Shown: positions 10,616-24,785, counted from the stretch's first letter. The stretch: 64,000 nucleotides of DNA from Trematomus loennbergii (GCA_012861695.1 JAAOOA010000330.1:266001-330000), one strand, 5' to 3'. The notes: generated by a model from the sequence alone, not told the origin. Translations and numbers: made by a program.

Positions 10616-10870
10616 CAGCATAAATAAATAATTATAAAACGGACAAGTCAAATCAAGCAATCTGATTGGTTCTTAGCCGTGATATACTGAGCGTATACCA
10701 CGGGTAGAATTGTAAATTACTTTTCACAACAAGTCAGTATCCCTCCGCGTCTGAGAAAAACAGTATACAGTTGGGCTGAAACTGAACTGAAAAGGTCGGG
10801 CCGAACCACGCCCCTTAACTGTGATATAATGGCCATATACCACGGCCTGTCGTGAGCTATTGCTTAAATA
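10616..10870. repeat. Degenerate dispersed repeat
   Basis: Two related phrases, GTGATATACTGAGCGTATAC and GTGATATAATGGCCATATAC, each followed by CACGG, lie about 140 bp apart. The beginning (AATTATAAAACGGACAAGTC) recurs at about 26338 with one change. This looks like a decayed fish repeat of unknown class. Confidence 0.45.
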
Positions 10871-11040
10871 TATAACAAGCAGAGTCCCAAATATTTCCTC
10901 TGGCTACTGTGCAGCTGGTTTATATTTCCACACAGCAGAGGGGGGGGGGGTTAGTAATTCAACATTTTGCACGAGCTTGTTTGAATTTCAGACTTGTTGA
11001 AACGTCATAATGTGTGGGACCAGAAGTTGACTTGTGGTCG

Positions 11041-11150
11041 GTGAAGCGAGTCGGACTCTACCTCCCCCTCCTCTCTCTCTTTCTCTGTCCCTCCCTCTCT
11101 CCTCTCCTCTCAGTCAGTCAGGAGTCCGTTATCGCTGCTTCTTTCTCCTC
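11041..11150 (+). promoter_or_regulatory. Candidate TATA-less, pyrimidine-rich core promoter
   Basis: A strong C/T tract (about 11059-11118) with repeated CTCTCC leads into a CpG-rich transcript-like segment with an intact splice donor. No well-placed TATA box is visible upstream. The promoter is inferred from position and composition only. Confidence 0.35.
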
Positions 11151-11321
11151 CTCTCCGGACTAAACTTTCCTCAAAGGAGACGGATCTCTTAAAATCCTAC
11201 TATAAAACAAAACTGTCTCCGTTTCCGGGAGTTTAAAGAAGGATTTATTGTCATTGTGTCTCCTTTTTTAACTGGAGAACGCACGTGTCTCGGGTGCGCA
11301 CGAACCAACATAAACCACATA

Positions 11322-11375
11322 ATGTGTCCAGTGCGTCCTCGCCGGTCCTTCGCCGCTGTTTACGGGACAGACTGA
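11322..11375 (+). other. Upstream ORF 1 (17 codons)
   Basis: ATG TGT CCA GTG opens a 17-codon frame rich in Arg that stops with TGA at 11373. It would be a leader-peptide uORF if this region is transcribed. Confidence 0.35.
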
Positions 11376-11423
11376 AGGAAAACCAGACCGGAGGTGGACT
11401 GAACACACACTCACTGTCCGTCT

Positions 11424-11495
11424 ATGAGCGCAGAAGATAAAACAGAAGCGGAGACTCGTTCCTCAGACCAACGAGAGGACATGGACATACTGTAG
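11424..11495 (+). other. Upstream ORF 2 (23 codons)
   Basis: ATG AGC GCA GAA opens a 23-codon acidic frame (MSAEDKTEAE...) that stops with TAG at 11493. It does not overlap the possible main start at 11575. Confidence 0.35.
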
Positions 11496-11517
11496 CCAGC
11501 GCGGACAGAGAGGAAGG

Positions 11518-11523
11518 ATGTAG
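11518..11523 (+). other. Minimal start-stop uORF (ATG TAG)
   Basis: GGATGTAGC places an ATG directly before a stop codon, 52 bases ahead of the ATG at 11575. AUG-stop elements are known to hold initiating ribosomes and to repress downstream starts in some mRNAs. Relevance depends on the exon being real. Confidence 0.35.
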
Positions 11524-11586
11524 CTTTACACAGAGGGACATCACAACCTGCCAGGACGCAGAAGAGACTAGCGGATGTTTTCACCG

Positions 11587-12555
<969 letters not shown>

Positions 12556-14522
12556 TTATTCAATAAACGTCTCGCTAATCCACCTGTCTCCAGGGCGGAT
12601 TAGAGCTCATGGGACATTTTAGGACCTGCTTCTTTCTCCCCTTTCTCCTCCGCCTTCAACAACATAATCTGCAAGACCAAACGCAGATTCCTTTAGTGAC
12701 ATCCCCCAGAGATGCAGCCACAAGTGAAGGCAATTTAATCCGAAAAAACTGCCTGGCACTGCATTGATTGCAAATTATTTTAGTAGCCAATGCTGCTCGG
12801 CTCATCTGATGTGATGTCAAACTGTGACATGTGTCAGCTTTGAGGCATTTGGTACCAGCTGATATGCACCAGACCCTGTTGCATTTAACACCGCTCAAGG
12901 CAGTTTTACATTTAAACTAATCTGCATGCAGGTTGTTGGACAGGTCGTGAAGCCTCATTTGAAGGCATTATTCTCAGGTTTGTCATTTATCATAGTCCTC
13001 ATTGTTTTGCTCATTTCAATCCCCCTCTCTCCGTCTTCTTCTCTCCGTCTGCTCAAATAACATTTCCAATTCAACGTGCTTCATTGGCATGAAAATGGAA
13101 AGTAAAACGCTCTCTATTTTCCACATCGTACCCCTGTCTTGCCTCTTGTTGTTGGTTTGGTACATCTGACATTGAGGGTTTTATTAAAGCATTAAAGGGT
13201 TTCTCTCCGTAATCCAGTTCTACAATTTGATTTTGTTTTGAGTTATACGTATTCTCAACAGGAAAATGGCCATTTCATTGGATGTATTTGTGGTTTTACG
13301 CAGAGCTCTGCTTGAAAAATCATTTCATTCATCCCCATTTTCTACTATACCTTACCCATTCACTAAAAGCTAAATCATTGACAGTCATAGCTGTCTGAGA
13401 TAACTTGCCAACAATCTCTCACCTCCATCGTTCTCGTTCGATATCCCTCCCCTCACTTTCCATGCTCATGATGCCAGAACGGCCATTTGAAGACAGATGG
13501 ATAATGGTGAAAAACTGCAGGTTGATTTGTGTGAATGACTGTTTGTTTTTCTGCCAAATGGAAAGCTCCATGACCTGAGGGATGCTAGAGGAGAAGCACA
13601 CACAGATGGTCAGATGTATACATAAACAAGCCTCTCTGTCTCACATGGGGATGGCCTCCATTGTTCCCTCAGGGTGACTCTTTTGAAAATGCCACATCCA
13701 TCAATTGCACCCATCATTTGATTTACACAAATCAGAGTGGATCAGCAGGCTTGACATATCGCCGCAAACTGTTTCTTTTCTCCCCTCCTGAAATAGAAAA
13801 AAAGAATAAGAAATACTGGCTCTTCGATTGACTGCACATGCTGGAGAGGACAATAACTGCAGAGGATGAGATCAGAGAGCCGCAATACGAGAAGAAAATA
13901 GATTTCAAGGGCGAGCCTGGTCATTCAGGGAATGAAATGAAATGTGTGTGGACATCACTGCACACAAGCCTGCATTCAGGACACTAAGTGTGTGTTGTCT
14001 ATGTGTTTGCATGCTGCTTAGACACAGGTGTGTGCACTCTTATGCTTGTATCCTTGTGAGGACCAATTCGATTTTTGTCTTGGATTCTTTCAAGGGCTTC
14101 AGTCAAATTGTCCTCTCTGTGGGCTCTTCTTCTGTGCAATTGTAGATGTAGTACCTCTATGGAAAGGTCAATGGCCTGGAGGATGTGAGATGTAGAACAC
14201 ATGCAAACCACAGTTATTGTGTTGCTGAACATCATGTTTGACATAAAGAGCAGGTTTTGCTTAACCTTCAAAAGAGTACAAACATCACGACTTACTGTAT
14301 CAACACTTAAACTCACTAAAAGACAAGTTTCTTTATATTTTCTTGCCTTCATTTTTAGACACGAGAATCACCTGCTGTTCTTTATATCCCTGTCAAAAAT
14401 ATCTCGATGAATCTTACCACCGTGAATCATTATTGCGTGAAAGCACTCACGCATTGTTCCCTTACAAATCAGATTCATTCAGCTTTCCCCCACACGTTCC
14501 CACACACTTCATGTGTCCTCTT

Positions 14523-14523
<1 letters not shown>
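12556..14523. other. Unassigned, mostly unique sequence
   Basis: No gene, RNA or transposon end recognised over about 2 kb. Composition is ordinary for a fish intron. Confidence 0.45.
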
Positions 14524-16066
<1,543 letters not shown>

Positions 16067-16070
16067 TTAA

Positions 16071-16931
16071 AGGTCCCATGTCATGCTTTTCCGGTTATTA
16101 CCCGTCCCCTTGTGTGTTATGAAGGTTTGTATGCATGTAAATGGTCTGCAGAGTCAAAAACCCTCAAAGTACACCCTGTAGGGAGTAAAACTCTAACACA
16201 GAAAAGACCTGTCCCCAAAACGCCTCGTTGGAGATTTCTCATTTACTTCCTGGTATCGCTACGTGGGATACCCAGTAGCCACGCCCAGAGCTATGGCCGC
16301 ACCCTCTGCCAGCCTTTCACGAAACAAAGCTTCCCAAACCTTTCAGCGATTCATGCCGGATAGGGCACTGAAGAACGATGCTGTTCCTACTTTGTTTGGA
16401 CCAGCGGGAGATTCGGGTACACAACCTGTAAGTATTCCTTGTTGTTTGTGTATTTATGATGTTTAAAACAAACAAGGTATCTACCACGACTGTTTAAATG
16501 GGTAAACGGTTTTTCGGGCTACTACGTTGGGATGGCGGAGAAATGCTCTCCGCAGACCCATGCTCACAGCAAACCTTTTTCTTACTCAATATCTAGCCAC
16601 ACTTATTGTTTTTACTTCGGCTGTGAGTGTGTGTGTGCTCAGGATGAGTTTCGCTTGTTCTCCTGTATCGCCGACACGGAAGCCTGTCCGCTCCTCGCAG
16701 GAGCAACGAGCCTCTCAACGTCCCGACCAATCAGAGCACACTGGGCTCACAGGGAGGGGGGAGGCAGGAGCTCCAACAAGCCGTTTAGGACAGAGAGTGA
16801 ATACACATACTTTACAGAGATGCTGTATGAGAAACCAATGTGAGTTTGGAAACATTGAACAATGTAAATGTATTCTAGTAGACCTCAACAATGGAATTAT
16901 GATCAGTAGAAATGGCCGTGACATGGGACCT
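16071..16931. mobile_element. TTAA-flanked MITE (family B), 861 bp
   Basis: AGGTCCCATGTCATG at the left pairs with a right end CATGACATGGGACCT that has a small indel upstream. TTAA lies on both sides (16067-16070 and 16932-16935). The phrase GTATGCATGTAAATGGTCTG at about 16129 is also found, with one change, in the MITE at 61308, so the two families are related. The 197-codon frame across the right half is not supported as a gene. Confidence 0.85.
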
Positions 16932-16935
16932 TTAA

Positions 16936-18097
16936 CCCAATTCAGTAACTCCTTTAGTGATGGGAAGTGTAATGTTTATTCCCTGGGCTTTCAGAACAAG
17001 TCCATCAATGTATTCACTTTCTTTTTGCGCATCATTGATTTTCTGTTTCGTCCTGCATGTGGTTATCATCTTATGCGACCATTTCCAAGACGTTTTTATT
17101 GCTATAGTTTGTGTGCCTAATTGGGGGGATGGCATGTTCCTATATAACTTTTGTGCTCATGTGAATCCCTTTGACTTGAAATATGAGTACATTAGCTGTT
17201 TATAGAAGCCCCTTATATTATATTCTTTCGGTATGAACTATGTTGAACAATGTATTCTTTTCATTTGCATTAATAACCTCGCATTGCGGATTTAAATGTA
17301 TGTTTCGCAGAACAAATCAAAGGTTTCAGACTAGAAACAAAAGCTGTCTGTATGCTGAAAGCTTTTTCGCAGACGAGCAGAGAACAAACACCATTTCCTC
17401 TTAGTAACAGAGTAGAAATAAGGCAAGCATACATCAAAACTTGACTTCAGTGAGTGTATTTAAAGGTGTTCTTCTCTTTGCCTTGATCCACGCTCTGCAT
17501 CCTTTCTGTTTCACTCACCACCGTTCTCTTTTTGTGCGACTCGTTCAGATGTTTGCGTCAGCGGAGTATTGAAGGCTGTGAAGACCAAAGGGTACAGGAG
17601 TGCTAAAGCATGAACATAAAGCCTCCATTTAGTCATTTCCTCAAAGAGACCTTGAACGACTGCACACTCTTTAAACCTCTTGAGATCTAAAAAGGTTTAT
17701 CTGAGGCGGAGAACAGTAAATATGTGGTGGTGCGATTAGGAGAGTTAAAGACGCGGGGAGTGAGGGAAACAAATCTAATTTGAAAGTAAGTAGATTAGCC
17801 GGGGTAATATCAGTTCAATCAGGAGAGACGGTTTTGATGTAAGAATACATATTTATTGCCAGGAATACACAAATATATGTAATGGAGTTTTGGCGATTAG
17901 GCCCCGTTGTGCAGGAGTATCATTCTGGAGGGGAGAACACCTGTTGAGTCACCTGAAAAGACAGCTGTCAGAGGGGAGAGCAGATTTAAAAGGGTTAGCA
18001 GAGTGCTATGATAGGCTTGTGAGAATAGAGCGAAGTGATTGGTTAAGCTGGGGAGTGACGCCCCCGATCACTTATTGAGAGGAGAGAGAGTAGTAAC
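16936..18097. other. Unassigned sequence
   Basis: No gene or transposon end recognised. It holds ordinary AT-rich sequence. Confidence 0.45.
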
Positions 18098-18105
18098 ATA
18101 GACAT

Positions 18106-18536
18106 TAGGGCTGTGCGGATTATGGCAAAAATCATAATCACAATTATTTTGGTCAATAATTGATTATTAAATACGATTATTCATTGACTTTGAAAACGTC
18201 AATTTATTGAACTTTAAAACAAATTAAAATAATAATTTGAACAGTATCTGTTTAACTGTTGATTACCCTGAACGTATAATTCAACTGAAAAACCAATAAA
18301 TAAAATAAATGATACATTTATATTTACATTTAAATAAATAATATCAAAATAATAAATACCAATAAAAAAGATCAACAAATATTTTGGAGCGCACTTCAAC
18401 AAGCTAATAAACATATATAAATATGATAAATAAATTAGACTATAACATAAATTAGATTTTCGATTATTTTGTTTTTGTAATTGTGGCAGGCCAAAATCGT
18501 AATTGCGATTAAAAAACGATTAATTGCACAGCCCTA
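18106..18536. mobile_element. hAT MITE, TAGGGCTGTGC family, copy 1
   Basis: Ends TAGGGCTGTGC and GCACAGCCCTA are exact inverted repeats. The target ATAGACAT is duplicated at 18098-18105 and 18537-18544. The interior is AT-rich with AATCGTAATTGCGATT-type subterminal motifs and no transposase. Related copies lie at 20700 and 45175. Confidence 0.95.
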
Positions 18537-18544
18537 ATAGACAT

Positions 18545-20691
18545 AGTAAATTAATGAGTAAAGACGGTCTTCCTGGTTGAACTTGCGCTGAGCTTCATTT
18601 GCGTAAGACTATAAAAAAAGTTAGGAATAACACAGAAAAAACACCTTTGTTTTGTTACTTTACAGCTTAAATCTCAATCTGGCAATTAAGGTCACCAGGG
18701 GCTGTTTAATCCATTATAATCCCAATTCACAATCTATCTATGAATAAATGTAATTACCCCAGTGTTTTCATGTGTTAGTTAATATTCAGCAGAGCAGATG
18801 GAAACAGCTAATGGCAGAGCGTGTGTAACCAGCTGCTACATAATACCCACGAGAGGCTTATTTATAGAGAAATATATGGAATTCACCCAAAGATCGTGCA
18901 CATTACTGAGTTTATTCCTGAAACTATCGAGTATGTAATGCCATTAATCAGTCTATACATGTGTTGTATGTTTTTCTTGGTGCTTTTTTTGGACACAGTT
19001 GTGCTATTACAGCATTTTCAAAGTTATGGGGGGGGAGAACATTTGGAGACTCTTCAGGAATTTGCTCATGCTCGGCTTTTTTCATCGTCCAAGCGCCTGG
19101 TTTTACTTGGATGAAGCAACACATTTTCCTTTTACATGTAAGTCCAAGTTAAGGTTGCTGTGCGCCAATACAAGCTATTGGACAATCAGATGAGCTAAAC
19201 CAGCTCATGAGATGAAAACAAAAGAATAAGAAAGGCATTCGGACATATTCAGTGACTACATTTGGTATCTTAAATTGATACTCGGTCACGAAAGCGATCA
19301 CAAAAACGAGAATAAATCACAAATATTGAAAAAAACTGCACAGAGATTACAATATTCAATCAGGTAAACATATTTAATTGGTGAGGGAAAACGAGATGCA
19401 ATTTGTCCATAAATGAACATTCACTTCAAAGACTTCAAACACCTTAGTATTCTCAGTTGGTTTGAACTTGTTAAAGTGCTGAATTTAAAAAACACTTCTC
19501 TCAGCGAGGGAATAACTCAATTATCTGGAAACTGAGCAAACAACATGAGCTCATTTAAATTCCCGTCTTATCCTGAGCTCTGCTTTTTACATCTGTACGC
19601 TTAATGTAACAGTGAATGCTGAAAAATGTAAGATGCATATGAGCAATGCTTTAAATATCCCCCTGGACAGTATTAAGTAAAGGAAAAATAGTAAGAAAAA
19701 CGATATTATGCAAAGTGGAATCAAGAAATAAAGTAGTTTTCACTAAAGTCAAGTCCCTTTTTATGTATTTTTATTGGAATAAAATACATGTCATACCAAT
19801 TCATTTCAGTTATTCAGTCTACAACAGGCAGTCTTAATACAATACAAAATCAAGTCAAGCTTCTGTAATCCAATTTTATTACAACAAGATAATAAGATTA
19901 AAACATATTTGTTGATATAATCCTGCCTTTAAGAACTACACATTTCATTATAAGACAGTCTTAATATAATATAATACTTCTGTGTATTGCAGCCTCACTG
20001 GAGTACGACTCTTTAGACAAATGAGTTGCAAATGTGACTTCATGAAGGTCATAATGTTCAGTTTAGTCGGAGCTGCTTCAGATTGGTATTAAAACTAATG
20101 GTCACTTCAGGATGTAGTTTGTGTAATTAATATTTTTAATAAAGTAATACAAATCTTCAAAAACAACAAGATGTCGAGAATCATGAGATATCCTTGCCAA
20201 GATGTTAAAATCCTGGGTGATTCTCTGGCGTCACTTTGTGGCGTTATAACTCCCCGGAGCGTCCTCTGAAATAATATGTGAGTGTGAGTTACATCCCGTA
20301 TGGCTCCTTGTAGATTTCCCTCGCTCTCCTCATTCATATGCACCTCTCCCACTGCACTTATTTTACAATTTCCTTCCTGTTTGATCTCCTTTCAATCATC
20401 CTCTGTTGGAGTGTCACTGAAGACAGAAGTGGAGAGAGGCAGGGAGGTGAGAAGAAGATGAGAAGAAGATCTGACGTGGAAGAAGAGTTTTTATATGCAT
20501 GAACTCTGCTCGAGTTATAGGTGAAAGCAAGGACGTGAATACATCCGATGACCACTCATGACCAAGTGTGTGTGAACAAGAATGTCAGATATATAAACAG
20601 CTGGGTTCATGGTGGAAATAAATGTTAATGTATGAAAGTAAGGAGTACTTGCATTGGCTTAGAAAATAGTTGTTAAATACTGTCACATGCA
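18545..20691. other. Unassigned, AT-rich sequence
   Basis: About 2.1 kb without recognisable repeats or exons. Confidence 0.45.
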
Positions 20692-20699
20692 CTAACACC

Positions 20700-21014
20700 T
20701 AGGGCTGTGCGATTATGGCAAAAATCATAATCACGATTATTTGGGTCAATAATTGATTATCCATTTACTTTGAAAAACATCCATTTATTGAAAAACAAAA
20801 TGTGAACAGTATGTTTTTAACAGTTGATTACCCTGAACTTTAAGTAATTCAACTGAAAAACCAATACAAAAAATAATTAAGAAAAAAAATAATTACATTT
20901 TTTAATTTTTTTAAATAAAAGATATAATCGTTTTATTTCGATTACGTTGTTTTCGTAATCGTTGCAAGCCAAAATCGTAATCGAGATTAATATACGATTA
21001 ATTGCACAGCCCTA
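20700..21014. mobile_element. hAT MITE, TAGGGCTGTGC family, copy 2
   Basis: 315 bp with the same ends as the 18106 copy. The target CTAACACC is duplicated exactly at 20692-20699 and 21015-21022. Confidence 0.95.
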
Positions 21015-21271
21015 CTAACACCTATAGAACACACTACAGCATAGGTCAGTAACAGGCGGACCGCGGTCCAGGTCCGGACCCAGACGCCGACCTATACGGA
21101 CCCGGACCTATAAAGAATACATTAATAGGGGATTTACATTTTGATGGGGCGATTCTAATTTAACCGTCGCCGACAGGGGGCGAAGAGACGAGTGAGCGAT
21201 ACAGAGAGAGAAGCGGAGAGGAGAGTGAACAGGCGTGTTTGCGGCAGACAGGGAGAGTCAAATATTTATAC

Positions 21272-21415
21272 ATGGCGTTCTCTAAGAAGAGGAAAGTGGA
21301 CAGTGAGAACAGAGCTTATAACCCCTGAGTGGACTCCTTCATGTTCATCCTGCCCACTGGGAGCACATAACCAGTGTGTCTCATTTGTTCAGAGAACGTG
21401 GCGCTCATTAAAAGC
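21272..21415 (+). pseudogene. hAT (GTF2IRD2/ZBED5-like) transposase, N-terminal exon remnant
   Basis: From ATG 21272 the frame reads MAFSKKRKVDSENRAYNP, an in-frame TGA, then VDSFMFILPTGST, an in-frame TAA, then PVCLICSENVALIKS. This is the lysine-rich start and first zinc-finger cysteines (C-x2-C) of the fish hAT group that gave rise to GTF2IRD2, ZBED5 and FAM200 proteins. The finger's histidines are missing because the sequence diverges after about 21412. The catalytic part resumes at 23396, so this and the next transposase feature are probably one gene. Two stop codons show it is dead. The upstream text at 21034-21090 (repeated GGACC/CCGGACC) may be the left end. Confidence 0.65.
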
Positions 21416-21463
21416 CGTCCGTCCAAAAAGTATTCTTTACTTATAGTGAAAACCACCCTTGGA

Positions 21464-22506
21464 TAGGGATGGGTACCGAGCCCCGGTATTAAACGGGCCC
21501 CGGGGCTGAATTATTAAAGACCGTGGTACCGTTAAGCTCCGACGTTATCGGTCTTTTTATCGGTACTGGAGACATGTAAAAAATATGTCATGTGTATTAT
21601 TGCTACACAAACATTATATTGCAGTTTTAGTGTCGCCAACTCCGTTTCTAATACGCAAAAAGACTGCAAAATGCGTCATTTTTTTGTATTTTCGATCTCT
21701 CCAATCCAGACGAGAGATCTCTCCCCGCCTGTGTGCGAGGGGGCGGGGCAGTTTACACACACGCAGCTGCTACATGCAGCAACACACACGGAGGAGATGG
21801 CGGAGAGAACGCGCTCCGAGTTGTGGTTAAACTTTACCCGTCTTGCTCGTTGCCTAAAGTGCAATAAGAGTTTAGCATGTAAGGGCGGTAACACGAGCAA
21901 TTTGTCTAAACATCTTGCAAAAGTGCACCACGTTCAGACGGAGAAATGCACCGGGTTCGACTGTCTCTCTAGTAGCTCTGTAGCCCCATCCACGAGTAAC
22001 GTTTCCACGTCAGGTATATTATGTATGCTAGCAGCAACACACGGAGCTAACTCAATGATTCAAACATGGGTTAATGATTAGAGGGAACTGAGTTATTTAG
22101 TTTGTTAAAGTTTCAGCCATTCTGTTCACAGTTCTGTTATCAGATTATTTAATATGATTTGTTAAAACGTTGTTGTTTCTGTTGATGTGAAATATTATGT
22201 ATTTCATTTAAATAAAAAGCAATGTTAGTTTTGTTCACAATTTGTTAATTTTCATTTAATTGTTTATTTGAATAGGGACAATGCACATTAATGAACACTT
22301 TAGACAAATAATGCTTCAAGTGTAAATATGCCGGATTTTAGCTTTGAGCTCATTTCCATCCGTAGTCCCTGACATACAACATATAGTTAGTTTACCTCAT
22401 TTTTCTCTCCAAAAGAACCGATAAGAGTACCGTTAAAAGACCGGACCGATAAGCGGTATCGATAAAAGTAGTAGTACCGTTAAAACCTTAACGATACCCA
22501 TCCCTA
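21464..22506 (+). mobile_element. hAT element carrying a BED-finger exon, 1043 bp
   Basis: The ends are TAGGGATGGGTACCG and CGATACCCATCCCTA. The target CCCTTGGA is duplicated exactly at 21456-21463 and 22507-22514. Subterminal GGTACCG/ACCGATAA motifs recur near both ends. The middle keeps the first coding exon of a transposase but no catalytic core. It inserted into the remains of another hAT, so it is the younger of the two. Confidence 0.95.
21797..22081 (+). CDS. BED-type zinc finger fragment of a hAT transposase (95 codons)
   Basis: From ATG 21797 the product begins MAERTRSELWLNFTRLA and contains RCLKCNKSLACKGGNTSNLS followed by KHLAKVHH. That gives the BED pattern: an aromatic W..F lead, C-x2-C, then NTSNL..HL...H with H-x4-H. 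BED fingers bind transposon ends and are the N-terminal domain of ZBED/hAT transposases. A Ser-rich linker follows and the frame closes at 22081. I chose 21797 over the earlier ATG at 21590 because the extra residues do not look like protein. The catalytic and dimerisation domains are missing. If expressed it would be a DNA-binding fragment only, but no evidence of expression is visible. Confidence 0.6.
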   Translation: MAERTRSELWLNFTRLARCLKCNKSLACKGGNTSNLSKHLAKVHHVQTEKCTGFDCLSSSSVAPSTSNVSTSGILCMLAATHGANSMIQTWVND

Positions 22507-22514
22507 CCCTTGGA

Positions 22515-23395
22515 TGATGGGTTAGTAGACTAAAAGCTTTAGGAATCCAAAGTACAACATATAATAAGTACCCTGTATCAAGATTGATGTAAAACAAGTG
22601 ACATTTGACCTTTTTAGAGAGATTTAGCAAAAATAAACCACTTCTGGGGTCATTTGGGTGGATTTTCCATATCTCTGGCCCCCCTTGCTCGATTTTGATG
22701 GTTGACACCTCTTTCTGATCGTTAGAGCCAATAGAATCGAAGGGGGAGTCCCCCACACACACACACGTTGTGAAGAGAAGAGGTGGGGCTTCGCGCATGT
22801 AATTTAGCATCAGAGTGAAACTATCTCTAGCTTTGACATCTGGAAACAGAAAAGCAGTTTTAATGCTTATGGATTATCAGAAATCATTTCAAAGGGACAC
22901 AGACACATTAGATTAACCTATGGATTAACTTCAGCAGCATTTGTATCGTTTTAATGCCATTGAAGACCACTTTGGAGAGACTACAGAGCCAAGGTAAAAA
23001 TGTTAGCATTTTTAGCTACCGAGCGTCACCTGTTTTGATGTCCGTTTTTGCTTATAACGTCGCAAATACGTATAATTCAGTGGTAATGTCGGTGTCAATA
23101 GATTCTGTGTCACCTCACGATGTGAAACGATTTCATGGATGTAGAGAAGAGATAAATAATAAGGTTTTGTGAGTGATTTTCGGTGCAGTAAGGTGTTAGC
23201 ATTTTTCGTTCATTGCTAATTCAGAGGCTCAGTGTTAGCATTGTGGGTTTTCTTTTGAAAAAAAAAAAAAATGATCAGTTAGATGAGTTTTCCCGTTACA
23301 TGGATATAGAACATTCATAGTTTTATTAAATGAACATGCCCTCAGACACTGTTTCCTGCAAGATGTTGCGGCAGTACCCGGTACCGGGGTCTCTC
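22515..23395. other. Unclassified insert between two halves of a hAT transposase gene
   Basis: The right edge, CCCGGTACCGGGGTCTCTCG followed by GGCTTAACAGGTTAA, looks like a transposon end next to a TTAA. No matching left end was found. It may be the old intron plus another insertion. Confidence 0.35.
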
Positions 23396-24460
23396 GGGCT
23401 TAACAGGTTAAGGAGATGTTAACGAAGCGAGGAATAGAGCCAAAACAAGTGGTTTCAATAACCACAGATGGAGCCCCTGCCATGATAGGGAGAGAGAAAT
23501 GAGCTGTGTCAAGAATGAAAGAGGATAATCCTGAGCTCATCTCTTACCATTGCATCATTCATCAATCTGTCCTGTGCTCCTCCCTGTCAGATGAGCATGC
23601 TGAGGTGATGAACACAAAGATGGAAATGATCAAGTCAGCATCGCATGCTCAGGGAATTCCTCAGAGAAGTTGATGCAAACGCTGATGATCTTTTGCTGCA
23701 CAACAATGTGAGATGGCTCAGCAAAGGCAGGGTGTTGGAGCGCTTTTGGTCCATCAGAAGGGAAGTAGCAGCTTTCTTGGCAGAGATGCGAAGTCAGAAG
23801 GCAACACAGTTTTCTCTCTTTTTAGAAGATGAGAAAAAGATGGATAATGTGGCCTTTTTGGTTGACATCACTTTGCATCTGAATGAACTGAATTTGAAGC
23901 TACAGGGCAAGGACAATTCAATGTGTGAATTGATGACAGCTGTCCGCTCCTTTCAGAGGAAACTTGAAGTGTTCAAGGAAGATCTGCAGGGAGACTGTGC
24001 ACACTTCCCAGCAGTGCAGGAACAGGTTCAGGGACAGAGAAATGTGTCTTCTTTGTGACTTTGTAGATAAGCTGATTGTAAACTTCAGCAAACGTTTTGA
24101 CAGCTTCAGCTTGGACGACAGCTCACCATGTCATTCAGAACCCATTTCTTATTACAGATGTCAGGGAGTTCTCAAAGGAAGTCCCACAGCACTTCAAGTT
24201 GTCAAATGCTGGGCCTCTCCAGATGCAACTGCCACTTTCTGGCTCAACAGTCACTGAGACAGCTTTCCCAGGTCTGAGGAAAGTAGCTCTATATATATTC
24301 ACCATGTTTGGCTCCACAGGCAGCTTTCTCCACAATGAACATTATTAAAACTAAATATCGTTCCAGGCTAACCAATGAGAACCTGCATGTGTGTATGAGA
24401 ATGGCTCTGACACCATTTCAGCCCAGATTAAAAATCCTGGCAGGACAAGCTCGAGCTCAA
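23396..24460 (+). pseudogene. hAT (GTF2IRD2/ZBED5-like) transposase core and C-terminus, frameshifted
   Basis: Frames in order: KRGIEPKQVVSITTDGAPAM then IGREK, a stop, AVSRMKEDNPELISYHCIIH, which holds the catalytic aspartate in TTDG and the CIIHQ box. Next, from 23645, LLLHNNVRWLSKGRVLERFW, the conserved WLS.G..L.RF segment. Then KLIVNFSKRFDSFSL in another frame, and finally AAFSTMNIIKTKYRSRLTNE with HVCMRMALTPFQP, the hAT dimerisation region. The order matches the family, but at least one nonsense change and several frameshifts separate the parts. The longest intact frame is 137 codons (23645-24058). It pairs with the N-terminal remnant at 21272. Non-functional. Confidence 0.8.
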
Positions 24461-24547
24461 TACTTACTTCCGAGCTCAATACTTACTTCCTGTCACCTGA
24501 TCTCAATCTCTGACATCAGCAAATGGAACATTCAGATTGATGACATC

Positions 24548-24785
24548 ATGGCCCAATCCCAAACCGCCCCCTACACCCTACCCCTACACACTACCCCTCC
24601 GTTTGCGCGTTCGCGCGGAGGGTCCGCCACATTAAGTGCTGTTCCAAACCAACGAGTGTGGAGCGGTGTGGAGGGGGAGTGGGCTATCAAGCCCTCAAAC
24701 AGCGAGTCTGCAGCGGTGCTGACTGGAGACTGGTCTCTACCTGACCGGACTCAACGCTGTGTGTGCCGTCAGGAAACACGCTGTT
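24548..24785 (+). repeat. Possible left end of another DNA transposon
   Basis: GGCCCAATCCCAAACCGCCC followed by repeated CCCTAC resembles a known style of fish transposon end. No matching right end was found downstream, so this may be a solo fragment. Confidence 0.35.

Larger units (their letters stand above)
11100..11586 (+). other. Candidate first exon (mostly 5' UTR) of a host gene
   Basis: This is the only stretch that looks like an expressed host exon: GC- and CpG-rich, free of repeats, and ending in CACCG|GTGAGT, a near-consensus splice donor at 11587. The 5' boundary is a guess. An ATG at 11575 gives M-F-S-P and reaches the donor in phase 0, so coding may begin four codons before the intron. 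Otherwise the exon is wholly untranslated. Upstream ATGs at 11322 and 11424 open short frames that terminate before it, and ATG-TAG at 11518 is a start-stop pair. The gene cannot be identified because no downstream exon is recognised. Everything after this point would be intron 1 if the model is right. Confidence 0.5.

Noticed and set aside
16527..17120. 197-codon open frame
   Set aside because: It covers the right half and the end of a MITE and then flanking DNA, with no recognisable domain.
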